Shown piece after piece: positions 16,298 through 25,142 of a DNA stretch of 64,000 nucleotides. Position numbers and translations under genes: made by a program. The stretch lies in the NCBI RefSeq assembly GCF_030296695.1, contig NZ_AP027737.1, positions 3,224,001 to 3,288,000 on the forward strand. The letters run 5' to 3'. The stretch is from Agromyces mangrovi (GTDB lineage Bacteria > Actinomycetota > Actinomycetes > Actinomycetales > Microbacteriaceae). Position 1 is the stretch's first letter. Each line of letters opens with the position of its first letter. The notes under the pieces are model-generated. The model ran no database searches, had not been told where the DNA came from, and saw only the letters and a program-made list of their open reading frames with translations.

Positions 16298-16924
16298 GTG
16301 GCTGGGGAGGGCGAGCCTGTGGACGCGTCGCGGGTGTGGACGATACCCAACGTCCTGAGCATGCTCCGGCTGGCACTCGTCCCGGTCTTCCTCGGCCTCA
16401 TCGTCGCCGGCCTGGACATCGCGGCACTCGTCGTGCTCGTCGTCGCGAGCCTGACGGACCTGCTCGACGGCTACCTCGCACGTCGTCTCGGCCAGGTCAC
16501 CCGGCTGGGCCAGCTGCTCGACCCGGCCGCCGACCGGCTCTACATCTTCGCCGCGCTGCTCGGACTCGCCTTCCGCGACCTCGTGCCGTGGTGGATCGTC
16601 GCCGTGATCGTCGCGCGCGACGTCGGCATCGTGCTGCTCGGCATCGTGCTCGCCAACCACGGATACGGGCCCCTGCCCGTGCACCTGCTCGGCAAGGTCG
16701 CGACCTTCGCCCTCTTCTTCGGGCTGCCGGTGATCCTGCTCGGCATCGCATTCCCCGCGGTGAATGCAGTCAGCGCGCCGGTCGGCTGGGCGATCACGCT
16801 GTGGGGCGCCTTCCTGTACTGGTGGGCGGGAGTGATCTACGCGCTCGAGACACGTCGGGTCATCCGCATTCCGCGGGTGTCCGACGTCCGCGGATCCGAT
16901 ACGCTGGAAGACCAGGGAGGTTAG
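16298..16924 (+). CDS. CDP-alcohol phosphatidyltransferase (PgsA-like)
   Basis: A 208-aa membrane enzyme with the full CDP-alcohol phosphotransferase motif: DLLDGYLARRLGQVTRLGQL continuing into LDPAADR (D-x2-DG-x2-AR-x8-G-x3-D-x3-D) at residues 49-75. Six hydrophobic helices are visible. It transfers a phosphatidyl group from CDP-diacylglycerol to an alcohol; the N-terminal TIPNVLSMLRLALVP matches PgsA and cardiolipin-synthase relatives. The acceptor (glycerol-phosphate, inositol-phosphate or phosphatidylglycerol) cannot be assigned. TAGACT (16286-16291) ends 6 bases before the GTG at 16298, supporting that start. A small FHA gene follows 2 bases later. Confidence 0.85.
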   Translation: MAGEGEPVDASRVWTIPNVLSMLRLALVPVFLGLIVAGLDIAALVVLVVASLTDLLDGYLARRLGQVTRLGQLLDPAADRLYIFAALLGLAFRDLVPWWIVAVIVARDVGIVLLGIVLANHGYGPLPVHLLGKVATFALFFGLPVILLGIAFPAVNAVSAPVGWAITLWGAFLYWWAGVIYALETRRVIRIPRVSDVRGSDTLEDQGG

Positions 16925-16926
16925 AC

Positions 16927-17424
16927 GTGGCCGACAGTGACATGACCGAACCCGGTGCACCGACGCCCGGTGACTCCGCAGCGACCGCACCCGAGGGTGT
17001 CGACTCGACCATCGGCTTCAGCCGGGAGGCGGCCGCGCAGCTGACACAGCTCGACGCCGCCGTCTCGGCGGAGGAGCAGGAGGCGATCGCGGCGCTGCCG
17101 TCGGGTTCCGCGCTGCTCATCGTGCGACGCGGCCCGAACTCGGGCGCGCGGTTCCTCCTCGACGCCGACGTCACCACCGTCGGCCGGCACCCCGACGCCG
17201 ACATCTTCCTCGACGACGTGACGGTCTCGCGCAAGCACGCCGAGTTCCTGCGCCACCGCACCGCGTTCGAGGTCAAGGACCTCGGTTCGCTGAACGGCAC
17301 GTACTTCGACGGCGTCCGCATCGAGACCGCCCTCCTGAGCGACGGAGCCGAGGTGCAGGTCGGCAAGTACCGGCTCACCTTCTACGCCTCGCGACTCGAC
17401 CTGGCGCCCGTGGCGAGCCAGTAG
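16927..17424 (+). CDS. FHA-domain protein, GarA/OdhI-like
   Basis: A 165-aa cytoplasmic protein with a disordered acidic N-terminus and a C-terminal forkhead-associated domain (residues 70-155). The phosphopeptide-binding residues are in GRHPDADIFLDDVTVSRKHAEF-like positions and in SLNGTYFDGVRI. GarA and OdhI are switched by Ser/Thr kinases on an N-terminal Thr and then inhibit 2-oxoglutarate metabolism. Here the corresponding segment is DSTIGFSREAA near residue 28, so Thr30 may be the phospho-site, but the mycobacterial ETTS motif is absent. The order FHA-ftsR-merR is a conserved actinobacterial arrangement. The start is the GTG at 16927, with AGGAGG upstream; its stop overlaps the ftsR GTG by one base. 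Confidence 0.85.
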   Translation: MADSDMTEPGAPTPGDSAATAPEGVDSTIGFSREAAAQLTQLDAAVSAEEQEAIAALPSGSALLIVRRGPNSGARFLLDADVTTVGRHPDADIFLDDVTVSRKHAEFLRHRTAFEVKDLGSLNGTYFDGVRIETALLSDGAEVQVGKYRLTFYASRLDLAPVASQ

Positions 17425-18116
17425 TGCCGCGGTCCGCCGCATCCACCCGCACGGACGGCGACGCCCTCCTGGGCATCGGCCAGGTGCTCGCGCGCCTGAC
17501 GCCCGAGTTCCCCGACCTGACGCCGTCCAAGCTGCGCTTCCTCGAGGAACAGGGCCTCATCACGCCCGCCCGTTCGGAGTCGGGCTACCGCAAGTTCTGC
17601 GAGGACGACGTCGCGCGCATCACGCTCATCCTGTCGATGCAGCGCGACCACTACCTGCCGCTGAAGGTCATCCGCACCTACCTCGACGACCAGGACGCCG
17701 GGCGCAACCCGCAGCTGCCGGTGCCCGAGTCGCTGCCGACCATCCTCGACCGGTCGCGCCGGCTCGGCCGCGACGAACTCGTGCGCGAGGCCGACGCCGA
17801 CCGCGCCCTGCTCGACGAGGCCGTGGCCGCGTCGCTGCTGCCCGCCGCGTCCACGTACGGCGAGGAGGCGCTCGTGGTGCTGCGGTGTCTCGCCGAGCTG
17901 CGAACGGTCGGCATCGAGCCGCGTCACCTGCGCGGCCTGCGGTCGGCCGCCGAGCGCGAGACCGTGCTGATCCAGAACGCGGTCGAGCCGATCCACCGCC
18001 GTGGTGCCGCGTCCAGCCGCGCCGGCGCGGCGGAGCGCGCCCTCGAGATCGCCGCGCACCTCGAGTCGGTGCGCACGAGCCTCATCCGGGCGGCGATCGT
18101 CCGGCAGTACCGCTGA
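17424..18116 (+). CDS. ftsR: MerR-family regulator FtsR
   Basis: A 230-aa MerR-type DNA-binding protein. The winged-helix start is LLGIGQVLARLTPEFPDLTPSKLRFLEEQGLI-like, followed by RSESGYRKF, the MerR wing. A long C-terminal alpha-helical region lacks the metal-binding cysteines of classic MerR sensors. Orthologues in Corynebacterium (FtsR) activate ftsZ and affect cell division; ftsZ lies 30 kb away in this window. The GTG start overlaps the FHA-gene stop by one base, so the two are translationally coupled. Confidence 0.85.
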   Translation: MPRSAASTRTDGDALLGIGQVLARLTPEFPDLTPSKLRFLEEQGLITPARSESGYRKFCEDDVARITLILSMQRDHYLPLKVIRTYLDDQDAGRNPQLPVPESLPTILDRSRRLGRDELVREADADRALLDEAVAASLLPAASTYGEEALVVLRCLAELRTVGIEPRHLRGLRSAAERETVLIQNAVEPIHRRGAASSRAGAAERALEIAAHLESVRTSLIRAAIVRQYR

Positions 18117-18229
18117 TCGCCACGACACGCCGAGACGTTCGGCCCGATGTGATTGATCGGCCCACTGGCGATGGGTAGCGTGGACGATGCGCCCGAGCGG
18201 CGCGCGGCAGAGGAACGAGGGGCGGTCGT

Positions 18230-18783
18230 ATGAGCGAACTCAGCCGGGGCGACGAGGCGCGCTATGATCTCGGACTGCTCTTCACCGACGGCATGCCCGA
18301 CCTCGAGGACGACGGCGGCTACCGGGGTGCGGTGGCGGCACGCGCGGCGGGCATCAGCTACCGCCAGCTCGACTACTGGGCGCGCACCGAGCTCGTGCAG
18401 CCGACCGTGCGCGGTGCCGCGGGCTCGGGCACCCAGCGCCTCTACGGCTTCCGCGACATCCTCGTGCTGAAGCTCGTCAAGCGGCTCCTCGACACTGGCA
18501 TCTCGCTGCAGCAGATCCGCACCGCGGTGCAGCAGCTCCGCGAGGCCGGCGTGCACGACCTCGCCCAGACCACGCTCATGAGCGACGGCGCTAGCGTCTA
18601 CCTCTGCACGTCCGACGACGAGGTGATCGACCTCGTCAGCCGAGGCCAGGGGTGTTCGGCATCGCCGTCGGCAAGGTGCTGCGCGAGGTCGAGACGACGC
18701 TCGTCGACCTCGACACGAGCCCCGCCGACCCGATGGACGAACTGGCGGTGCGGCGCGCGACGCGCGAGCGGCGCATCTCCTGA
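18230..18783 (+). CDS. Second MerR-family regulator (frameshifted here)
   Basis: A 184-aa MerR-like protein that in actinobacteria sits downstream of garA and ftsR. It has the HTH segment AVAARAAGISYRQLDYWARTELVQP, the wing GSGTQRLYGFRDILVLKLVKRLLDTG and a helical tail. The last 44 residues (VFGIAVGKVLREVETTLVDLD to RERRIS) are in another frame. One extra G in the run at 18649-18652 joins SRGQG to VFGIAVG and gives 185 whole codons. The target genes are unknown. A good GAGG/AGGGGC ribosome-binding region precedes the ATG. It ends against a hairpin shared with the convergent parA gene. Confidence 0.85.
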
Positions 18784-18812
18784 GGGGCGCCGCCCCGCGG
18801 CATCCGCTCGGT

Positions 18813-18830
18813 GTCACCGTTCCCGGTGAC
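18813..18830. terminator. Hairpin between convergent merR and parA
   Basis: GTCACCG (18813-18819) pairs perfectly with CGGTGAC (18824-18830) around a TTCC tetraloop. It stands between two convergent stop codons, so it may end transcripts from both sides. There is no T-run. Confidence 0.55.
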
Positions 18831-18859
18831 CGCGCCGCCGTGCCGGCCGAACGTGGCCG

Positions 18860-19673
18860 CTAGGAGCGGGGCAGCTCGGCGTAGTCGCCGATGCGCGCGG
18901 TGCGCAGCACCCGGTCGAGCAGCTGATCGAAGTGCGCGGCCATCTCCTCTGCGCTCTCGCCCGGCCACATGTGCAGCGGCTTCGCCGCGCCCTGCGCCTG
19001 CTGCAGCGACGTGCGCTCGGGCAGCTGCGGCGAGAGCACCAGCGGGCCGAACATGTCGCGCAGCTCCTTGATGCGGAACTGGTGCTCGAGGGACTGCACG
19101 CGCGTGCGGTTCACGATGATGCCGAGCGGCTGGAGGCGGGGGAGAGTCCGCGGCGGATCTCCTCGACCGCGCGGAGCGCCCGGTCCGCGGCCGCGACCGA
19201 GAACAGGCCGGGCTCGGTGACCACGCCGACGCGGTCGCTGGCCGCCCAGGCGGTGCGCGTGAGGGCGTTCAGCGACGGCGCGCAGTCGATGAGCACGAGG
19301 TCGTAGTCGCGCTCGACGTTGGCCAGCGCCTCCTCGAGCTTCCAGATGTCGCGGATCGAGGGGTGCGGGCCGTCGAAGTTGATCGCCGACGGGCTGCCGA
19401 TCATGACGTCGATCGTCGACGCCGGGTTCGACTTGGCCCAGCCGCTCGGCGCGATGGCCGAGCGCACGATCTTCTCCTTGGGCGACGCGAGCACGTCGGC
19501 GACGTTGAGGTGGCCGCTCACCTGGATGTCCATGCCGGTCGAGACATCCGACTGGGGGTCGAGGTCGACGACCAGGGTGCTGACGCCTCGAGCGAAGGCC
19601 GCGGAGGCGAGGCCCAGCGTGACCGTGGTCTTTCCCACGCCCCCTTCAGGGAGCTGACGCTGAGTACGTGCAC
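18860..19673 (-). CDS. ParA-family ATPase (two frameshifts here)
   Basis: A 271-aa deviant-Walker ATPase broken twice by one-base deletions. Piece 1 (GTG at 19673, VHVLSVSSLKG) joins piece 2 ([45 protein letters not shown]) if one C is added to the plus-strand run at 19640-19644. That restores the Walker A motif KGGVGKTT. Piece 3 (IIVNRTRVQSLEHQFRIKEL and on to ELPRS) joins if one G is added at 19138-19142. With both repairs the gene is 272 whole codons. It resembles chromosomal ParA proteins without an adjacent parB, so cargo positioning other than the origin is possible. It is divergent from pyc. Confidence 0.85.
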
Positions 19674-19680
19674 GACCGAT

Positions 19681-19716
19681 ACGTTACCGTTAGGACGGTT
19701 CGAGAACCTAAACGTT
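19681..19716. promoter_or_regulatory. Divergent promoter region between parA and pyc with inverted repeat
   Basis: This region contains TACCGTTAG (19685-19693), whose TACCGT is a plausible -10 for pyc. It also has an imperfect inverted repeat, with TTAGG (19690-19694) against CCTAA (19707-19711) and outer ACGTT/AACGT copies. The same TACCGTTAG occurs upstream of divIVA at 51059. It may be the operator or promoter of both divergent genes. Confidence 0.45.
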
Positions 19717-19749
19717 CGCTGTGTCGCGGACCCCGGTCGAAAGGCGTGC

Positions 19750-22700
19750 ATGTTCACGAAGATCTTGGTGGCCAATCGCGGAGAGATCGCCATTCGGGCG
19801 TTCCGGGCGGCCTACGAGCTGGGGGCCAAGACGGTCGCCGTCTTCCCCTACGAGGACCGCAACTCGCTGCACCGCCTGAAGGCGGACGAGGCCTACCAGA
19901 TCGGTGAACCGGGCCACCCCGTGCGCGCCTACCTGGACGTGTCCGAGATCATCCGGGTCGCGGTCGAGGCGGGTGCCGACGCCATCTACCCGGGGTACGG
20001 GTTCCTCTCCGAGAACCCCGAGCTGGCGCAGGCTGCGGAGGACGCCGGCATCACCTTCATCGGCCCCGGCCGGTCGGTGCTCGAGATGGCCGGCAACAAG
20101 GTCACCGCCAAGGAGCACGCGATCGCCGCGGGCGTGCCCGTGCTCGCGTCGACGCCGCCGTCGACCGACGTGGACGAGCTCGTCGCCGGCGCCGAGCAGA
20201 TCGGGTTCCCGGTCTTCGCCAAGGCGGTCGCCGGCGGCGGCGGACGCGGCATGCGCCGGGTGAACTCGGCCGACGAGCTCCGCCCGGCCCTCGAGGAGGC
20301 CATGCGCGAGGCCGACAGCGCGTTCGGCGACCCGACGATGTTCATCGAGCAGGCCGTGCTGCGGCCGCGCCACATCGAGGTGCAGGTGCTGGCGGATGCC
20401 GACGGCGAGACCGTGCACCTCTTCGAGCGCGACTGCTCGGTGCAGCGCAGGCACCAGAAGGTCATCGAGATCGCGCCCGCCCCGAACCTCTCCCAGGAGA
20501 TCCGCGAGCGGCTCTACGCCGATGCGATCGCGTTCGCCAAGTCGATCGGCTACGTGAACGCGGGCACTGTGGAGTTCCTGCTCGACACCGCCGGCGAGCG
20601 TGCCGGCCAGCACGTGTTCATCGAGATGAACCCCCGCATCCAGGTCGAGCACACCGTGACCGAGGAGGTCACCGATGTCGACCTCGTCGTCTCGCAGATG
20701 CGCATCGCGTCGGGCGAGCGGCTCGCCCAGCTCGGCCTCATGCAGGACGCGATCCGCCTGCGCGGCGCGGCGCTCCAGTGCCGCATCACGACCGAGGACC
20801 CGACGGCCGGATTCCGCCCCGACACCGGCAAGATCACGACCTACCGCTCGCCCGGCGGCGCGGGGATCCGCCTCGACGGCGGCACCATCAACCCGGGCGC
20901 GCAGATCAGCCCGCACTTCGACTCGATGCTCGCGAAGCTCAGCTGCCGCGGGCGCGACTACCCGGCCGCGGTCGCCCGTGCGAAGCGCGCCCTCGCCGAG
21001 TTCCGCATCCGCGGCGTCTCCACGAACATCCCCTTCCTCCAGGCCGTGCTCGACGACCCCTCGTTCGTCGCGGGCGACCTCAGCACCTCGTTCATCGACG
21101 AGCGGCCCCAGCTCCTGCGCGGCCGCCAGTCGAAGGACCGCGGGACGAAGATCATGAACTGGCTCGCCGACGTGACGGTGAACCAGCCGAACGGAGCGGC
21201 GCCCACGGCCGTCGCGCCCGCCGAGAAGCTGCCGCCGCTCGACCTCGCGCAGGAGCCCGTCGCCGGATCGCGGCAGCGCCTGCTCGAGCTCGGCCCGGCC
21301 GGGTTCGCATCCGCGCTGCGCGCGCAGACCGCGCTCGCGGTCACCGAGACGACCTTCCGCGACGCGCACCAGTCGCTGCTCGCGACCCGCGTGCGCACCA
21401 AGGACCTCGTCGCGGTCGCGCCCTACGTGGCGCGCATGACCCCCGAGCTGCTCTCGGTCGAGGCATGGGGCGGCGCCACCTACGACGTCGCGCTGCGCTT
21501 CCTCGGCGAGGACCCGTGGGAACGGCTCGCCGCACTGCGCGAGGCGCTGCCGAACGTCGCGATCCAGATGCTGCTCCGCGGGCGGAACACCGTCGGCTAC
21601 ACGCCGTACCCGACCGCCGTGACCGACGCCTTCGTGCACGAGGCGGCGGCGACCGGCGTCGACATCTTCCGCATCTTCGACGCGCTCAACGACGTCTCGC
21701 AGATGCGCCCCGCGATCGACGCGGTGCTCGCCACGGGCGGTTCGGTCGCCGAGGTCGCCGTCTGCTACACGGCCGACCTGCTCGACCCGGCCGAGACGCT
21801 CTACACGCTCGACTACTACCTGCGCCTCGCCGACGAGATCGTCGAGGCGGGCGCGCACGTCCTCGCGATCAAGGACATGGCGGGCCTCCTGCGTCCGGCG
21901 GCGGCCGAGCGCCTCGTGTCGGCGCTCCGCGAGCGCTTCGACCTGCCGGTGCACGTGCACACGCACGACACCGCGGGCGGCCAGCTCGCCACCCTCCTCG
22001 CCGCCAGTCGCGCGGGCGCCGACGCGGTCGACGTCGCGAGCGCGCCCATGGCCGGCACGACCAGCCAGCCGTCGGCCTCGGCGCTCGTCGCCGCCCTCGC
22101 GCACACCGAGCGCGACACCGGCATCTCCCTCGAGGCGATCTCCGACCTCGAGCCGTACTGGGAGGCCGTGCGCCGCGTCTACTCGCCGTTCGAGTCGGGC
22201 CTGCCCGGGCCCACGGGTCGCGTCTACCGCCACGAGATCCCGGGCGGGCAGCTGTCGAACCTGCGCCAGCAGGCCATCGCGCTCGGCCTCGCCGACGACT
22301 TCGAGCTCATCGAGGACATGTACGCGGCGGCGAATGCGATCCTCGGCCGGGTGCCGAAGGTGACGCCGTCGTCGAAGGTGGTCGGCGACCTGGCGCTGCA
22401 CCTCGCGGCGGTCAAGGCCGACCCGGCCGACTTCGAGGCGAACCCGGAGCGCTACGACATCCCCGACTCGGTCGTCGGGTTCATGGCGGGCGAGCTGGGC
22501 GACCTGCCGGGCGGATGGCCGGAGCCGTTCCGCTCGAAGGTGCTCGCCGGGCGCGACGTGCGCGTCGGGGTCGCGGAGCTCACGAGCGATGAGTCGGCGG
22601 CGCTCGATGCGGGCGGCACGGAGCGACGGGCCATGCTCAACCAGCTGCTGTTCCCGGCGCCGACGCGCCAGTTCGAGCAGATCCGCGAGCTGTTCGGCGA

Positions 22701-23154
22701 CCTGTCGGTCGTCGACACGCTCGACTACCTGTACGGACTCCAGCCCGGCAGCGAGCACGTCATCGAGATGGAGCGGGGCGTGCGCCTCTACGCCGGCCTC
22801 GAGGCCATCGGCGAGGTCGACGAGAAGGGCATGCGCACCGTCATGACCACGCTCAACGGCCAGCTCCGCCCGGTGTTCGTGCGCGACCGCAGCATCACGG
22901 TCGAGTCGCGTGCGGCGGAGAAGGCGGACGCCTCGCAGCCCGGCCACGTCGCTGCGCCCTTCTCGGGCGTCGTGACCCTGCAGGTCGAGGAGGGCGCCGA
23001 GATCGCTCCGGGACAGGCCGTCGCGTCGATCGAGGCGATGAAGATGGAGGCCGCGATCACCTCGCCCGTCGCGGGCGTGGTCGAGCGGCTGGCCATCCCG
23101 CGCACCCAGCAGGTCGAGGCGGGCGACCTCATCGTGGTGGTGCGGCCGCGATAG
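19750..23154 (+). CDS. pyc: Pyruvate carboxylase
   Basis: A 1134-aa biotin enzyme that makes oxaloacetate from pyruvate, bicarbonate and ATP. The domain order is biotin carboxylase at residues 1-450 (KILVANRGEIAIRAF, GGGGRGMR phosphate loop, EMNPRIQVEHTVTEE), carboxyltransferase at about 530-1000 (TFRDAHQSLLATR, HVHTHDTAGGQ, ending near the tetramerisation segment) and the biotin carrier at 1060-1134. The biotinylated lysine is Lys1098 in EAMKMEA. The length is standard for single-chain Pyc. The ATG begins the conserved MFTKILVANRG. No frame break is seen over 3.4 kb. It feeds anaplerosis for the TCA cycle. Confidence 0.97.
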   Translation: MFTKILVANRGEIAIRAFRAAYELGAKTVAVFPYEDRNSLHRLKADEAYQIGEPGHPVRAYLDVSEIIRVAVEAGADAIYPGYGFLSENPELAQAAEDAGITFIGPGRSVLEMAGNKVTAKEHAIAAGVPVLASTPPSTDVDELVAGAEQIGFPVFAKAVAGGGGRGMRRVNSADELRPALEEAMREADSAFGDPTMFIEQAVLRPRHIEVQVLADADGETVHLFERDCSVQRRHQKVIEIAPAPNLSQEIRERLYADAIAFAKSIGYVNAGTVEFLLDTAGERAGQHVFIEMNPRIQVEHTVTEEVTDVDLVVSQMRIASGERLAQLGLMQDAIRLRGAALQCRITTEDPTAGFRPDTGKITTYRSPGGAGIRLDGGTINPGAQISPHFDSMLAKLSCRGRDYPAAVARAKRALAEFRIRGVSTNIPFLQAVLDDPSFVAGDLSTSFIDERPQLLRGRQSKDRGTKIMNWLADVTVNQPNGAAPTAVAPAEKLPPLDLAQEPVAGSRQRLLELGPAGFASALRAQTALAVTETTFRDAHQSLLATRVRTKDLVAVAPYVARMTPELLSVEAWGGATYDVALRFLGEDPWERLAALREALPNVAIQMLLRGRNTVGYTPYPTAVTDAFVHEAAATGVDIFRIFDALNDVSQMRPAIDAVLATGGSVAEVAVCYTADLLDPAETLYTLDYYLRLADEIVEAGAHVLAIKDMAGLLRPAAAERLVSALRERFDLPVHVHTHDTAGGQLATLLAASRAGADAVDVASAPMAGTTSQPSASALVAALAHTERDTGISLEAISDLEPYWEAVRRVYSPFESGLPGPTGRVYRHEIPGGQLSNLRQQAIALGLADDFELIEDMYAAANAILGRVPKVTPSSKVVGDLALHLAAVKADPADFEANPERYDIPDSVVGFMAGELGDLPGGWPEPFRSKVLAGRDVRVGVAELTSDESAALDAGGTERRAMLNQLLFPAPTRQFEQIRELFGDLSVVDTLDYLYGLQPGSEHVIEMERGVRLYAGLEAIGEVDEKGMRTVMTTLNGQLRPVFVRDRSITVESRAAEKADASQPGHVAAPFSGVVTLQVEEGAEIAPGQAVASIEAMKMEAAITSPVAGVVERLAIPRTQQVEAGDLIVVVRPR

Positions 23155-23190
23155 GCTGTGCCGAGAACCACGGCGACGAGAGGGGGACTG

Positions 23191-24549
23191 GTGGCCGACG
23201 ACCGGAACGACACCGAGACGGACCGCAGCGGGGCGGGCACGGACCACCGGGGCGGCGCGTCCGCGCGCACCGGTGCGCACTCGTCGCGCCTGCCCGAGCG
23301 GCTGACGATCCAGGTCGACCTGCCGCCCGCGCCGGTGCGCGAGATCCCGGAGGACGAGGCCGCCGTCGCCATCGACGACGTCGCGGTCAACCCCGGCGAG
23401 CTCGAGGGGCGTGCGACGCCGACCCAGTCGATCCCGCTCGCATCGGCCGAGAGCGCCCGACGCCTCGGCGCGCGGGAGTCCTCGCCGTACCGCGCGCTCC
23501 TCGCCGCGGACGAGCGGCGCGAGCGGGAGCGGGAACGCGCCGCCGTCGCCCAGCTCGACGCCGACGAACCCGCCGAGCTCGAGCCGGCCGTCCCGGCGGA
23601 CCTGCCCGAGACCTCCGACTCGCTCACGCCCGACCGGCTCATCGACACGCACCGCGCGGGCCGACCGGCACCGCAGGGCGGCCTGAACCGGTTCCTCTAC
23701 GAGGCGTCGTTCCACACCATCAACCTCGGCGACTCCGCCAAGGTGCGCGCCCACAAGGCGATGAACACGCGCATCCAGCGCCGGTTCCTCGGCGGAGCGC
23801 GCTTCGTGCCGGTGCTGACGCGCAAGGGCGGGGTCGGCAAGACGACCGTCACGACGCTGCTGGGCATGGCGCTCGCGAACGCCCGCGAGGACCGGGTGAT
23901 CGCCATCGACGCGAACCCCGACCGTGGCACGCTCGCCGAGCGCGTCGACCGGCAGACGCGCGAGACCGTGCGCGACGTCGTCGGCAAGGCGTCGACCATC
24001 GGCGGCTACACCGACTTCTCGCGCTTCGTCTCCCGCGACGGCACGCGCCTCGACATCCTCGCGTCCGACACCGACCCGAACCTGTCCGAGGCGTTCGACG
24101 ACAACGACTACAACGTGGTCGCGAACCTCGCCGCGCGGTACTACTCGATGGTGCTGACCGACTGCGGCACCGGCATCGTGCATTCGGTGATGCGAGCGAC
24201 GCTGCAGCGCGCCGACGCGATCGTCGTCGTGTCGGGCGGCAGCGTCGACGAGGCGCGCCTCGCCTCGGAGACGCTCACCTGGCTCGAGTCGAACGGTTTC
24301 GGCGACCTCGTGAAGAATGCGGTCGTCGCGATCAACCTCGCGACGCAGGGCACCCACCTCGTGAAGGTCGACGAGATCGAGGCGCACTTCCAGTCGCGCG
24401 TCCGCGAGATCGTGCGCATCCCGTACGACCCGCAGCTCGCGGCCGGCTCGGTCGTGCACTGGGACCAGCTGCGGCCGATCACGCGCGAGGCCGCACGCGA
24501 GCTGGCGGCGCTCGTCGTCGAGGGCATCCCCGAAGAGCGGGTACGCTGA
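23191..24549 (+). CDS. MinD/ParA-like ATPase with long disordered N-terminus (EspI-like)
   Basis: A 452-aa protein. Residues 1-190 are low-complexity, acidic and Pro/Arg-rich; a deviant Walker ATPase domain follows. Walker A is [19 protein letters not shown] near residue 210, and [16 protein letters not shown] carries the second conserved Asp. [17 protein letters not shown] is the Walker B region. This architecture matches actinobacterial EspI-type ATPases linked to type VII secretion and surface assembly, but no ESX gene is nearby, so the role is open. The GTG at 23191 has a strong GAGAGGGGG ribosome-binding site. TAGGCT (23152-23157) overlaps the pyc stop and may be its promoter. def follows 4 bases after its stop. 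Confidence 0.8.
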   Translation: MADDRNDTETDRSGAGTDHRGGASARTGAHSSRLPERLTIQVDLPPAPVREIPEDEAAVAIDDVAVNPGELEGRATPTQSIPLASAESARRLGARESSPYRALLAADERRERERERAAVAQLDADEPAELEPAVPADLPETSDSLTPDRLIDTHRAGRPAPQGGLNRFLYEASFHTINLGDSAKVRAHKAMNTRIQRRFLGGARFVPVLTRKGGVGKTTVTTLLGMALANAREDRVIAIDANPDRGTLAERVDRQTRETVRDVVGKASTIGGYTDFSRFVSRDGTRLDILASDTDPNLSEAFDDNDYNVVANLAARYYSMVLTDCGTGIVHSVMRATLQRADAIVVVSGGSVDEARLASETLTWLESNGFGDLVKNAVVAINLATQGTHLVKVDEIEAHFQSRVREIVRIPYDPQLAAGSVVHWDQLRPITREAARELAALVVEGIPEERVR

Positions 24550-24553
24550 CCCG

Positions 24554-25044
24554 GTGCCGGAACGATCCATCCGCCTCTTCGGCGACCCCGTCCTGAAGTC
24601 CGCCTCCGCCCCGATCGAGACGATCGACGACGGCGTCCGCGCGCTCGTCGCCGACCTGCTCGACAGCGTGCGGGTCCCCGGTCGCGCCGGTGTCGCCGCG
24701 CCGCAGATCGGCGTGAACCTGCGCGCGTTCAGTTACAACGTGGACGGCGACGTCGGGTACGTGCTCAACCCCGAGCTGGTCGAGGTGAGCGGCGAGGTCG
24801 AGCCGTTGGGCGAGGGCTGCCTGTCGGTGCCCGGTCTGTGGCACCCCACCCCGCGGCATCCGTTCGCCCGGGTCCGCGGCATCGACCTCGACGGGTCGAC
24901 GATCGAGATCGAGGGGAGGGGCTGCTCGCCCAGGCGCTGCAGCACGAGACCGACCACCTCGACGGCATCCTCTACCTCGACCGACTCGAGAAGCCCGAGC
25001 GGCGCATCGCGATGCGCGAGGTGCGCGAGTCCGACTGGTTCTGA
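24554..25044 (+). CDS. def: Peptide deformylase (frameshifted here)
   Basis: A 163-aa metallohydrolase removing the formyl group from nascent proteins. All three motifs are present: GVAAPQIG near residue 42, EGCLSVPG near residue 90 (metal Cys) and QHETDHLDG (metal His pair) near residue 131. The third motif lies in a different frame from the first two. One extra G in the run at 24913-24916 restores [15 protein letters not shown] and gives 164 whole codons. Because at least one deformylase is normally essential, the break is more likely an error in the sequence than a real loss, unless a second def exists. GTG start 4 bases after the preceding stop. Confidence 0.9.
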
Positions 25045-25094
25045 CCGCGCACGCCGGCCGGCCGCCGCTGCGGGCGATCGCCGCCTGAGACGAC

Positions 25095-25126
25095 GGATGC
25101 CCGGAACCGATCGGCTCCGGGCATCC
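25095..25126. terminator. Bidirectional terminator hairpin between def and fadD
   Basis: GGATGCCCGGA (25095-25105) pairs perfectly with TCCGGGCATCC (25116-25126), 11 bp, and the loop itself contains the palindrome CCGATCGG. It is placed between convergent stop codons. The stem is built from the GGATGCC/GGCATCC word that recurs across this window. Confidence 0.8.
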
Positions 25127-25142
25127 GCTCGACTCGTTCGGG

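Noticed and set aside
3066..19673. The broken genes as true pseudogenes
   Set aside because: All breaks are one-base deletions in or beside short G/C runs, conserved motifs on both sides are intact with no other decay, and essential genes elsewhere in the window show the same lesion.
23191..24549. Type VII secretion cluster around the EspI-like ATPase
   Set aside because: No WXG100, EccC, EccD or mycosin genes are adjacent, so only the ATPase family resemblance is reported.
19708..24570. A 1620-codon open frame on the minus strand opposite pyc and the EspI-like gene
   Set aside because: It is the antisense shadow of two well-conserved genes; its translation is low-complexity Arg/Asp/Val-rich with no recognisable domain. 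Such frames are common at this GC content.
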